Shown here: positions 36,949-46,676 of the stretch, piece after piece
Numbering within the stretch: the stretch's first letter is position 1
Layout: every line of letters starts with the position of its first letter
From: Eukaryota sp. TZLM1-RC
Lineage: Eukaryota > Metamonada: BaSk clade
DNA: 64,000 nucleotides
Assembly: GCA_040285825.1 (NCBI GenBank)
Contig: JAUPSS010000004.1
Span: 6,393,658 to 6,457,657, forward strand
Reading direction: 5' to 3'
Program-made: the position numbers and the translations under genes
The notes under the pieces: generated by a model
Told to the model about the DNA's origin: nothing
The model's input: only the letters and a program-made list of their open reading frames with translations
The model's database searches: none

Positions 36949-37430
36949 TCAACCAGCAATTGAGGTGTTCAAGTGTCTGTGATTCAATTCTATTAAATTT
37001 GAGTTATAGTATTGAACCCACTCACTAGCATTGATTTCACCCTTAAATAAGTTCTCATTTCCAGAACGTTTCATAATATGTGGAATGTCAAATTTGAGAA
37101 TATTGAAACCACATATTGTATGAGGATTATAAGTTTCTAATAATTTTTTAAATGAACTTAGCAATTCTTTTTCAGAGAAATGCTGATATAAAGTGATAAT
37201 TTCATCATCAACTTTGCAATAATGTTCATTTCTGCTTGTTGATTTTTCTACAAGATCACAAAAACAAAGATTTAATTCAATCTGTTCTCGAGTAAAGATA
37301 TGAGAAACTGAATTTGCAACAATCTTCCTTGTAGATTGACAGTAAACAATGGAATGTTCTCTTGCAGAAATGACAATTACTTCATTCTCATCACTGAGCT
37401 TTTTCCCAACACCAAAGTTTCAATATCAAA
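36949..37430 (-). pseudogene. Family B DNA polymerase 3'-5' exonuclease fragment
   Basis: Reading from 37430, L-R-I-L-H-F-D-I-E-T is an Exo I motif (x-D-x-E). After a one-base frameshift near 37400, GFNILKFDIPHIMKRS matches the Exo II motif (N-x-x-x-F-D) of B-family polymerases. The frame stops at 36949 before Exo III and the polymerase palm. The host replicative enzymes are larger and intact by definition, so this is likely part of a large mobile element or integrated plasmid/virus-like DNA. It abuts the Fanzor N-terminal remnant. Confidence 0.65.
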
Positions 37431-37434
37431 ATGT

Positions 37435-37884
37435 AAAATTCTGAGAGTAAATTGTGTTTTGACAATTGATGGTGTCACTAAAGGGTATTAATATTGAGTC
37501 AGCTGATTCTCATAGAACAGTGTTTTTACACGTTTCAAACGTGTGTTCAATACATCAGCTCGCCTTTTTCTGATGGTTTTTTATGCAAAGGAGCATTTCT
37601 TTGTCTCAACTGATTTTCGTTCATTGTCAACACAGCTATAAAAACAACTTTTGTCTTGATTGACAAAATGTTAAACATGAGCTGAATCAATTGAATTGAG
37701 CTAATTTGACAAAAAAAATTGATTTAATATATTTAAATAAAAAATAAATTGATCATTCTTTTTGCAAACAATGTGGTGAGTACTCCACAATCATATTAAT
37801 TAGATTGAAAAAATTCGGATAAATTAGGACTGATATTTTGAAATTATTCATTAATTTAATCTATTGAATTTTCTACGAAGAGTC
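37435..37884. other. AT-rich spacer between mobile fragments
   Basis: Short minus-strand open stretches (about 37500-37600) could belong to the polymerase-like fragment's N-terminus. Nothing firmer can be said. Confidence 0.35.
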
Positions 37885-39084
37885 AAATAAAAACAAAACA
37901 AACTAAAACACATAAGAAACTAAATTCTTCACGCCAACTCTTGATGAATCCTTATAAAGTTTGGACATCATAAAACTCAAGTACTTGGGAACACTTCTGT
38001 ACAAAGCGAAAATGATACGATTTTTCCATAAATTCTCTGCAATTTTCTTACCACTTGAACGACATAAATTACCAAAATCATTGATGAAATTCAAGGCGGC
38101 TTGTCCAATGTTGCCAAAAATCGAAAAGGCAAAAGGAACAAACGAAAACTTCGAATAAAGGTTCTTATTTAAATCATTTAATATCTCAGTATATTTATCT
38201 CTCTTACGATCTTCAGCCTTGTTCAAATGACCATTAGTACTAAGCAAAACATCATCGCGATAAACAAAAGCAAAGGGATCAACTGTAATGAAATCAACAA
38301 CAACTTGAGAGGAATCCACAAAAGGAGCAATTAAATCACCTCGACGTGAATTAAAAAGATTATCATCACTATAATGCTTCAACAAAGGTTCTACTTTGCA
38401 ACTAAAATTGTAACACTTGAACATCTCATATGTCACATCACGAACGGCATTATGAAGAACTGACCTATATTGGAGAAATTTCTTACAGCTCACAATATGA
38501 CGGAAATTGGCAGTAGGTTTTTTGTTACAAATACAATAAGAATTGTCCAAAAGAGCACTTGGATACATCCCTAATCTCAACCGCATGTTTTGTTTCCAAG
38601 CTTCATTTGTTAAGTGAAGACCAAAAGGCCTTGGTTGCTGAGATATTAAACTAGTACAGTGCTGAATGTCTGATAAAAAGGCAGCAAAGACGGGATTATT
38701 AATCTTAGTCACACTAAGTCGTTTAGAAAAATCCAGGTCTTCAAAACCAATAAGAACAGACTTCTGTAATTTCACTACAGCAAGATGAAGATTGGTGAAA
38801 GATCTCGAAGGCACAGCAGGCAAACTTGAAGGAAAACTCCTATTCCAAACATCAACAGGTAGTTCTTGCACCATTTTTTCAAGAGAAATTAATAAAGGAT
38901 GTGATTCATTCAAAGGAATATGATCAAAACGAAGTTTCCATTCAAAAAGAAAATTTTTCATAGCACCACTAAAAGCACTTTTGCATAAATACTCTGCTTT
39001 TGAAAAACCAACTCCACCAAATTTAGGACTGATAGTGATTCCATATTTTTTGATGTTGTTCTTCATCATGACGAAGACTATCAA
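37885..39084 (-). mobile_element. Retrotransposon C-terminal half with intact RLE-type domain
   Basis: A single 393-codon frame starts in the RT thumb (F-G-G-V-G-F-S-K-A-E-Y-L) and continues to a zinc motif C-I-C-N-K-K...R-H-I-V-S-C. It then has A-V-R-D-V-T-Y-E and the endonuclease block S-R-R-G-D-L-I-A-P...V-V-V-D-F, with R-K-R-D-K-Y downstream and FSFVPFAFSIFGNIGQAALNF. This is the layout of restriction-like endonucleases of RLE-bearing non-LTR elements. It is the best-preserved C-terminus of this subfamily in the window. The N-terminal RT palm is missing. Confidence 0.8.
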
Positions 39085-39250
39085 AAAGAAAAGCTTTTAC
39101 TGTTCTGGGTTTGATCCAGAATGCAACAAGTACCCAATGTTGACCAACGGTAAATTGTTCGTCAACAGATGCAATCAAATTTGATTGATGAAATGCATCA
39201 TTATTGGTAAGAAGAATCAATGTATTTTCTTCGTCGCCAGAATTGATCAA
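39023..39250 (-). pseudogene. Ulp1/adenain-like cysteine protease fragment
   Basis: The frame contains G-Q-H-W-V-L-V-A-F followed by F-L-F-D-S-L. This is the His...Asp half of the C48 (Ulp1) fold, in which H-W-x-x-(V/I) and D-S-x are conserved. The N-terminal and Cys parts are absent. It lies directly before the RT C-terminal frame on the same strand. Some non-LTR elements (NeSL, Utopia) encode an Ulp1-like protease together with RT and RLE, so it may belong to the same element with the RT core deleted. Confidence 0.55.
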
Positions 39251-39254
39251 TTGT

Positions 39255-39735
39255 GAGCAAAATTGCTCTTAAACAAATCCCCTAAAAACAATAGGGCTGA
39301 TGCGATGGGCCAAACAAGTATTTTGTGATGTGACAGTGGAGTTGATGACTGATTGATAAAGTTGTGGATCAAATCAGTGATTTCTTCATCATCTCACCAC
39401 CTGTCTTTAACATCATCACTTTGTTGCCCTCCACAATCTACAATTCTGTCCTGCCAAGATTTTGTCAAAAATTCTTCCTGTACGTTGTTATACAATTTCA
39501 ACAAAATCATCCAAGAAAGATAATGCAAGTGGTCCAAGCGTGACATGTAAGGAAAAAGCAAATGGACACAGGACATAATGAGTGTGAGATTCAGCATTCA
39601 AGGAAACCAACTTTGCTTTATATTTATCAATTTTAGAATTTTCGGCAACAGACAGCGGATTCTTGTGTTTTGACTGAGCTAATGGTATAAAAGAATTATT
39701 ACACACATCAGTTGATCTCACATCAGTAATGATGG
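39255..39735 (-). mobile_element. Family B retrotransposon tail
   Basis: Minus frames read M-R-S-T-D-V-C, K-I-D-K-Y-K-A-K-L-V-S-L-N, C-P-F-A-F-S-L-H-V-T-L-G-P-L-A-L-S-F-L, and then T-G-R-I-F-D-K. This is the endonuclease core and tail of the family at 31215 and 60900. At least two frameshifts. Confidence 0.65.
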
Positions 39736-40063
39736 TATACCCTCAAGTCGTTCAAGCATTAAACTGAGATATTGTAAAACTGATTTTCAAAAACTTTTCT
39801 ATATGATTGAAAGGATGGTTCCTGTAACCTCCTTTTCCCAAAACAAAAGAAACTGGATGTGATTTTCTGAATAAAGAAAAGACACTAAACTAAAAAAATT
39901 TCCGAAACTTCCTTAGTTTTACATCGCTCCATCACCAGTAATTGTTCAAACCAAAGGCACCGCCATTTAGCGAAAGTTTGTACAATTTTGTATATATCAA
40001 ATTGACCTGTCAGTAGATTGACAAAAAAATACAAAAACATTTTACTACTAAAAAAACATTTTA

Positions 40064-42109
40064 CTACTCAAGAACATTATATAACTCGTCTAATTTTGGA
40101 TATTGGACCCAATGAGGGAAACAAGTTAACTCCAAGAGATAACCATTCTTTAGATAATAAACAGATTTAATGGCATTATTCGATTTAAATTTAAAAGGAC
40201 AGAGTTCTGAATCAAAAGCAGCATAATTGAGGCCAATAAACTGTAAGGAAGGGAAATTGACAGCATTAATATTGGAAAACACTTCAAAAGTGCAGTTCAA
40301 CTCCTGCAAATTGGCCAAACCAAATAAACAAGAAAGAGATCCACAATTATTAACACTCAAAGACCTTAAACTTTGAGGTAAAAGAACTTTTCCCTCAACA
40401 ACACTGTTAGAAATATCATTAATATTAATGACCAACTCCTTTAATGATTCGAGATAGCTTAAATTGGGGAGAGTACAGACACAATTAATTACCAATTTCA
40501 GCAGTGAAGTGGGTAATAAAGGGAAAACTTTCAAAGGATAGTGAAGTTCAATGTAATTTAAATTGATAGCACCAGACCAATCTAATTCAGTTTCAACTTG
40601 TTCGTAATTAAATAAATCATTTCTAAATATAGAAAGCTGAGTTAAATTAGGAAAATAACCCAAAATAAACTGATCATGTCCCAAATCATTAGTCCAAAGA
40701 CAAAGCTCAGTGATTGTAGGGATAAAGACTATATCGCCACTGAAAGCCCTATTGAATTGCAATTCAAGTTTACTGAAATGAGGAGTTAATAGTAAATTAA
40801 AAGGGTCAGTTAAAACTTCATCAAAAGTGAATTTCTTGAGTAACTTCTTTGCAGTTGAAACAACTCGCTTACTAATGGCGCATTTAGCCAAAAATTGGGC
40901 ATTTAAGAAAAGAAAATCATTCGTCTGCTTACCAAGTTTTTGCAAGTAAATCTCCAGTACTGATTGAATAAGGCTTAAACTCAAATTCACTGACTTTGAC
41001 TTTTCTTTTCTGATCAAAGAAGCAAAACTTATTGAAAGAGTTGGTGAATCTCGACCATCAAGATCACCTGTGCCTAATTGACCTTTATCGTTCCTGCCAA
41101 GTGAATAGACATAAGAACTACTAACACCAAACAGACACTCTTCTCCGAAATAAATAGAATTAATGTCGTTAAATTTGTTGATAAATATTGGTTGTTTCAT
41201 GTGCTCATAAAGGGGACTAATTACAGACACATCGCCTAATAATAGTACATTATTTTCATTAGAAACAGCAGATAATAAGCCCTCGCCAGCTTTAATTAAC
41301 TTTACACTGGTCAGACCTTCAATTTTGACAGGAACAGACACAGAATTACCATTAATTGGTAGTTCCCATACTTCAGAATTGTTATCAATAAAGAATAAAG
41401 AAGTACTATTCAACGAAAAACAACCACTACTAAAGTTAAAATCCCTCAACAGATCGACGTTTAACTTGGAAACGGTATATTTTAAAGAATCTATATCAAA
41501 ATAACCAAAATAAACTTCATTCTTAGAGGTAATTGCAACAAAATTATCTAAAAATGTCTCGACACTTTTAATATCCACTACTCCTTCAATTAAATTATAC
41601 TCATTATGTTTTAAAAAGTAAATTAATCTATTGTCGTTAGTTAAGGCCAGAGAGACACATTCGCCAGCAAAGATTGTCTTTAGTGAATAACAAACTTCTT
41701 GCTTGGTTAGGGATACTTCTTCGTCTTCAGAAGAACTAATTCTGTGGTTAATGTTGTTGCCCCAAGCGTATAGTGAACCTTCAGAGGTGAGGGCGAGAGA
41801 GTACTTGCTGCCGGCAGAGATAGAGATCACATCAGAAAGTGGCAGCTTGGTGGGTGTTGGGATTTCGCAGGGACCGGAAAAAAACACCTGTGAGTGTTCA
41901 TTATCACCCCATCCATACACTTTTCCGGTAGTTGTAAGGAGAAGAACATGGTCAGTAGATGAAAGAGAGTGAATAGGCGAGTCCAACTTGAAGGACAATG
42001 ATGACGAATCAAGAACACCTTTGGAAAGCAATTGATCTTGATCGTGATAGGACTGATCTGTACATGGTGCTTTAAAGAGGGATGGCGAAGCGTTCACAAG
42101 TCGTTTCAT
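40064..42109 (-). CDS. RCC1-repeat protein with LRR-like C-terminal half
   Basis: The 681-residue intronless protein has RCC1-type blades in its N-terminal half: KVYGWGDNEHSQVF (about 65), ISAGSKYSLALTSEGSLYAWGNN (about 97-120) and YSLGRNDKGQLGTGDLDG (about 335). A helical bridge follows (380-430), then leucine-rich segments (about 450-660: L-P-T-S-L-L-K-L-V-I-N, L-P-Q-S-L-R-S-L-S-V-N-N-C). RCC1 propellers serve as exchange factors or binding scaffolds, and the LRR part suggests a ligand-binding or ubiquitin-ligase adaptor role. Several amoebozoan and protist proteins share this layout. No catalytic motif is visible. The frame shows no damage. Confidence 0.75.
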   Translation of the reverse strand: MKRLVNASPSLFKAPCTDQSYHDQDQLLSKGVLDSSSLSFKLDSPIHSLSSTDHVLLLTTTGKVYGWGDNEHSQVFFSGPCEIPTPTKLPLSDVISISAGSKYSLALTSEGSLYAWGNNINHRISSSEDEEVSLTKQEVCYSLKTIFAGECVSLALTNDNRLIYFLKHNEYNLIEGVVDIKSVETFLDNFVAITSKNEVYFGYFDIDSLKYTVSKLNVDLLRDFNFSSGCFSLNSTSLFFIDNNSEVWELPINGNSVSVPVKIEGLTSVKLIKAGEGLLSAVSNENNVLLLGDVSVISPLYEHMKQPIFINKFNDINSIYFGEECLFGVSSSYVYSLGRNDKGQLGTGDLDGRDSPTLSISFASLIRKEKSKSVNLSLSLIQSVLEIYLQKLGKQTNDFLFLNAQFLAKCAISKRVVSTAKKLLKKFTFDEVLTDPFNLLLTPHFSKLELQFNRAFSGDIVFIPTITELCLWTNDLGHDQFILGYFPNLTQLSIFRNDLFNYEQVETELDWSGAINLNYIELHYPLKVFPLLPTSLLKLVINCVCTLPNLSYLESLKELVININDISNSVVEGKVLLPQSLRSLSVNNCGSLSCLFGLANLQELNCTFEVFSNINAVNFPSLQFIGLNYAAFDSELCPFKFKSNNAIKSVYYLKNGYLLELTCFPHWVQYPKLDELYNVLE

Positions 42110-42182
42110 ATAATCAGGGAAGCTGGAGAACTGTTCAGTAATTGGAAATGTAATAAAATTATTAAATAAATTAATAAAAAAT

Positions 42183-42415
42183 TAAATATTTATTGAACTT
42201 GCACACTTAATTAATTTAACTCCTAACTATTGGGACGACTATCATTGAACCAAGATTTCCTCTACAAAATCTTGATCTGCTTGCTGTCTAGCTTAAGCTT
42301 CTCGTATTCGATTGAAAAACTGAGGTAATCTATTAATAATGGCAAATTGAATTCGTGCACGCCATAAAAAAATATCAAATCTTTTCATTGTTTTTTCTTG
42401 AACCATTTATAAAAA
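42183..42415 (-). mobile_element. Family A retrotransposon 3' end
   Basis: Contains the common 3' UTR (TGCACACTTAATTAATTTAA), the terminal codons of the endonuclease and the preceding block matching 3340-3580. It is joined at about 42420 to a plus-strand family B copy. Confidence 0.7.
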
Positions 42416-42424
42416 ATTAAGAAT

Positions 42425-43320
42425 CCCGCTTTTGCAAATCTTTTACAAGATATGTGTGATAGTACTTTTTCTGCCTTAGTAACAACAATTCCTCAAGTTT
42501 ATGGTACTCTCCTAACTGATTCTGCTTGGACTCTGAATATGAGATTTCGTTCCTTTATCTGGCCTGATAAGTTACCTCATAATTTAATTTGTAAATGTTT
42601 TTGAACAATTACAGTTACTCATTTGTAAAATTGTAAACAGTTTATTACTTTTATAAGCAAGGTTCACGATACTGTTAGAGACCAATTGTATTGTATGTGT
42701 AAGTCTCATAGAATTGAATTCTTTTTGGAACCTCTGTTTTCAAATCTGTTTGATACTGAAGATGATTTTCATAAGAATAATAGAGGTGATGTTATATCAC
42801 CTGGATTAGATGGAAGCTTCATTTTCTTGGATGTAATGTCTGCAGATCCTTGTAATGCCTCAAATGAAAGGATTGTTAATTCTGAAATTCATAAACCTCT
42901 TCCAAATGCTGAAAATTTGGAAATCGAAAAATGCAATGAACCTTTGTCCAAATTGTCCAGTCAACAGCATGCAAAATACAATTTGTATCCAATTGTATCT
43001 TCTCTATTTGGTTAACTTGCTCCAACGGCTACGTGTTTTTTGGCAGATTTTGAAATGATTGTAAAGAGTAGAACTAACAGAAATTTCAACAGATTGTTTT
43101 GGCAAAATAGAATTGTGTTTTCTATTTTTAAGGGGATGTTAGAGATGGTTTCTGGTGCTTTGCTTTCTCTTGGATCTCACTATAAGAGAGTTGCATCTAG
43201 CTGTTTTGCTTTGGGAAAGGTGGATTATTTAGATGTTGATTTATAAGTTTTTAATAAAAAAATATTAAAAAAATAAAAAATAAAAAATAAAAAAATAAAA
43301 AAAATAAGAAATCGTAATCA
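42425..43320 (+). mobile_element. Family B retrotransposon C-terminal part with A-rich tail
   Basis: Frames at 42686-43015 and 43040-43246 encode N-N-R-G-D-V-I-S-P-G-L-D-G-S...L-D-V-M-S-A-D (the RLE-like block) and the tail N-R-I-V-F-S-I-F-K-G-M-L-E-M-V-S-G-A-L-L-S-L-G. The stop at 43244 is followed by (A)nT repeats up to about 43310, a typical non-LTR 3' tail. One frameshift near 43015. Confidence 0.72.
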
Positions 43321-43639
43321 CATTTTGTTAAAAATAACGTTTTATTAATATTAACCAAGTGTTGAAATTAAAATAATGAAAAGTTAAATTATAAAAATAA
43401 GTTTTAATAATATAAAAGACAATTGTCTCATTAATAATCAACGTGAAATACTGAGCTAGCAACACTTCTAATTCACCACTGGTGTAGTTTCAATTATTCT
43501 ACACCATCAGACAACCAGTTACGAAATACACTGGCAAACAAAATTGCAGTACGCCTTAATACTGTAATAGAGTAAATATTTTCTTCAACAGTTTATGTTT
43601 AAATCTTCGCAATTCATTTTACTCTTTTCACTAAATTGT

Positions 43640-44590
43640 TCAAAAAAGATAACACATCTTTCTTCCTGACGTGATGCTGTTAGAGTTATTGATTGTAATA
43701 TGTCAAGAACTGTAAGAATCTTATGTAGCAACAACATGATTGATCAAATTTTGGTTCAGTTAAGGTCAGATTCTTCACTTTTTGTAACCATTGTACCACG
43801 AAGATTTGGATTGTGTGCCACTAATGAAGCATTTGTAACAAAAATGAGATTATATTTGAACATCCCCATTAACCAATTATTATCAAAAGAAAAATGTATT
43901 TGTTCGAATTCACCTCAACTCACTTTGCGCCATGCTCTAAATTGCTCTAAATGGATAGCTTATCGTTCTTCATTACATGATGCTGTTAGAGACACTGTTT
44001 TCAATATGGCACAAACTGCAAGGATATCGTGTATCAAAGAGCCCTTGCTGAAGGAAACACTTTCTCTGAATAATTTTGGTTCTGATGATAGAGGTGATGT
44101 ATACTGTGATTGGATTGATAATTCTGAAGCTATTGTTGACTTTGTCTCATGTAATGTTGCAAATGATACTTTGGTTCACAGAAGAAAACTTAATCCGGTG
44201 GCTGCTCTAGATTTCAAAGCAAAAGAGAAACATAGAAAATATGATAAAGATATCGAAGAGGCAAATGTCGATAGAAATACACAGCTGGTTTTTATTGCTT
44301 TCCCATTTTCGATAAATGGAAGATTATCAGTTGAAGCAGAAACTTTTTTGGATGATTTCCAAAAATGGTTCAAAAAAATAATGAAAAGATTTGATATTTT
44401 TTTATGGCGTTCACGGATTCAATTTGCCATTATTAATATATTACCGCGGTTTTTCAATCGAATTAGAGAAGCTTTAGCTAGACAGCAAGCAAATCAAGAT
44501 TTTGTAGAGGAAATCTTGGTTCAATGATAGTCGTCCCATTAGTTATGATTTAATTTAATTAAGTGTGCAAATTCAATAAATAAAATTAAT
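43640..44590 (+). mobile_element. Family A retrotransposon 3' part, intact 275-codon frame
   Basis: The unbroken frame 43700-44527 carries P-R-R-F-G-L-C-A-T-N-E-A-F-V, zinc motif CICSNSPQLTLRHALNC, HDAVRDTVFNMA, and D-D-R-G-D-V-Y-C-D-W...V-D-F-V-S-C-N...K-A-K-E-K-H-R-K-Y-D. It ends E-E-I-L-V-Q. The 3' UTR ends near 44590 in TGCAAATTCAATAAATAAAA. It is the least damaged family A copy and a good reference for the others. The RT is missing, so it is a 5'-truncated insertion. Confidence 0.8.
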
Positions 44591-44841
44591 GTTAAAATTA
44601 AAACAAAATTTAATAAATCTCAAATTACATAAATAGTTTAAACCACCTTAAATTCATGGTGGAAAATGTGCTTGGTTTAAATAGATTAAATTCAACTCAA
44701 AAAAATTATTTATGTATATACTCCAAAAACAAACCAGCAAGGTTTGCAGTCAAACCCATTGAACAAAAAACTGGGTTAAATACTGAAAAAATAGGAAAAA
44801 ACTAATTAAATAAATCCAAATACACAACAAATTAAAAAAAA

Positions 44842-45837
44842 CTAATTCAATCCATCAAAAAAGTTTTGTTCTTCCTCTCCTTTATCTTCTTCATAAAAAT
44901 AAGACAAATCCCACAGTTTAACAGTATTATCATGACTTGAACTGGCCAAAACATTACCATCAAAAGACTTTGAAAGCCTTTCCACCGGAAACTGTCCATG
45001 TTCACCAATGATTCCAAGAAGATTATTAGGGTGAACGGAAACTACTCTGATGATACCATCATCAGAAGATGTAATCACGGTGTCGTCATCAACGGCAACC
45101 ATCGACTCTACAGCTTCAGGATGTCCAACAAGCTGATCCGTGAAATCTCCAAAATAATTCCAATCAAATATAAGAATGCTGCCCCCCATCGTTCCAGCCA
45201 ACAGTTTACTACCTCCCTTAATAACTGCCAAGGAGAGAATATCATCCTGCATGTCCTCTGAGATGGTGGTGAAAGTAGTGGAGGTTGCTCTCAAATCGTA
45301 ATTGTAGAGAGAACCATCACCACAGCCAGCAAGGAGTGTGTAAGATGAAGGGTTCCAGAGAAATGAGGAAATGTAATCCCCACCATCATCATACACTTTC
45401 TGGCACTTGGGAGCTCTGGTATCCCAGATTTTGATTGTTCCAGATTCGTCACCAGTAGCTAAAAGGGTGCTGAGATCATTGTTTCCAAAAGAGTTAGCAG
45501 AATGGTTGAGATAGTGGAGAGCACTGATTGGGGTGGAATGGGCATCTACACGCTTCCAAGAAATCTTGTTCTCAGCTAGGTTTATTCCTTTAACTGCCTT
45601 ATCCTTTGATCCAGTGAATAAAGTATTTCCATCAGGAGTGAAGGTTAAGGTACGTACGCTCTTTCTGTGTGGTTTCAGATTTGCTATAAGTTCTGGTGTA
45701 GAAGGTTCTGGACCATATCTATAGATACGGACAACACCACCATAAACACCCATCGCAAGGATGTGTTGGGAAGGATGACACTGGACATCAAAGATTGGTT
45801 CATTGGATACAATGGGAGTATATGAGGTCGAGGTCAT
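44842..45837 (-). CDS. WDR55: WDR55-like WD40 protein
   Basis: The 331-residue propeller starts at ATG 45837, directly after the shared start motif. Several WD blades are clear (VRTLTFTPDGNTLFTGSKDK, LATGDESGTIKIWDTRA, LAGCGDGSLYNYDLRA). Diagnostic WDR55/Jip5 segments include SNEPIFDVQCHP at the N-terminus, GHPEAVESM...DDGIIRVVSVHPN and FPVERLSKSFDGNVLASSSHD at the end. WDR55 is a nucleolar protein needed for rRNA processing and large-subunit biogenesis. No intron. The gene is divergent from the SPATA4/HEAT-like gene, sharing an 839-bp intergenic region. An upstream in-frame open stretch has no ATG except at 45882, and the start motif favours 45837. Confidence 0.87.
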   Translation of the reverse strand: MTSTSYTPIVSNEPIFDVQCHPSQHILAMGVYGGVVRIYRYGPEPSTPELIANLKPHRKSVRTLTFTPDGNTLFTGSKDKAVKGINLAENKISWKRVDAHSTPISALHYLNHSANSFGNNDLSTLLATGDESGTIKIWDTRAPKCQKVYDDGGDYISSFLWNPSSYTLLAGCGDGSLYNYDLRATSTTFTTISEDMQDDILSLAVIKGGSKLLAGTMGGSILIFDWNYFGDFTDQLVGHPEAVESMVAVDDDTVITSSDDGIIRVVSVHPNNLLGIIGEHGQFPVERLSKSFDGNVLASSSHDNTVKLWDLSYFYEEDKGEEEQNFFDGLN

Positions 45838-45849
45838 TCTTACAGATAA
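45835..45849 (-). promoter_or_regulatory. Start-proximal motif (WDR55-like gene)
   Basis: TTATCTGTAAGAATG on the minus strand, whose ATG is the start codon. Same string as at the CHMP6 gene. Confidence 0.55.
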
Positions 45850-46676
45850 CTGCAATAGACCAAAGTGTTTTTGAGTTATCAAAGGACTTTTGGATGTGGG
45901 TGAGTTTTTGTCCTCCCTGCAACCAATTATAAAGTCCTAATTAACCCATAGATGTAAGCAGGATCATCGGTGTACCTTTACAATCGACAAATGCTTCCAT
46001 CATGGTCAATATTTTCACTGAAACAAAATAATTTCTTTATTGTATTTCTATACTGCTACATTGCAGGAAGTATCAACATATCGATCTAACTGGTGGAAAA
46101 CAATTCTTTGATATTATTTTGAAATCAAAAACTGGTTCATAGTTGGTGTAAAACCAAATTAAACTTATATATGTTGACAGAATTCAACAATTTTGTGTTT
46201 AAATATGGTTGAGTTTATAACATTGCTCCACATTGACAATTTCCAAAACGCTGGACTTGGTGGAACAATTCCCGACTTCACTGCTGAACGCATGGTAGAT
46301 CAGGCTAAACTTAATAAATTTTGAGACTCTGTTGTTAATTTTGTTGGTCAATATAATTTGTTGCTTATAAGGTAATTACAGTTTAACTACGACGAATCGA
46401 TATACAATAAAAAAATTCCAATATTTCGATCGAATTTTATTTAATATTTCATTGAATCTGCAATAAACAGGTATTCGAAGAAATGAATTAAATTTTTTTA
46501 TTTATATTTCATTTATTTCTGGTCGACTTTGATTCTTGTAAACTAATGTATGTTTTTGCAACAGATAAACTGTATAAAAGGGGTCATCTTAGAAGTGATT
46601 TGTGCTTGGAATCAATGAGCAGGATAATTTTGCATTTTCTAAGCACTTACACTTGCTCAATCCCACAACATCAACA
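45850..46676. other. Divergent promoter region
   Basis: It lies between the WDR55-like and SPATA4-like genes. A TATA-like TGTATAAAAGG at 46571-46581 is well placed for the plus-strand gene, whose ATG is at 46677. A short plus frame (46205-46324, 39 codons: NFQNAGLGGTIPDF) looks like a leucine-rich-repeat scrap. No other gene is seen. Confidence 0.45.

Noticed and set aside
43247-43320. A-rich (AAAAAAT)n tract as regulatory element
   Set aside because: It directly follows the stop codon of a retrotransposon tail and is best read as its 3' tail.
45837-45882. Upstream ATG extension of the WDR55 gene
   Set aside because: The added residues come from the shared start motif (L-S-V-R-M also precedes CHMP6, whose myristoylated start is certain).
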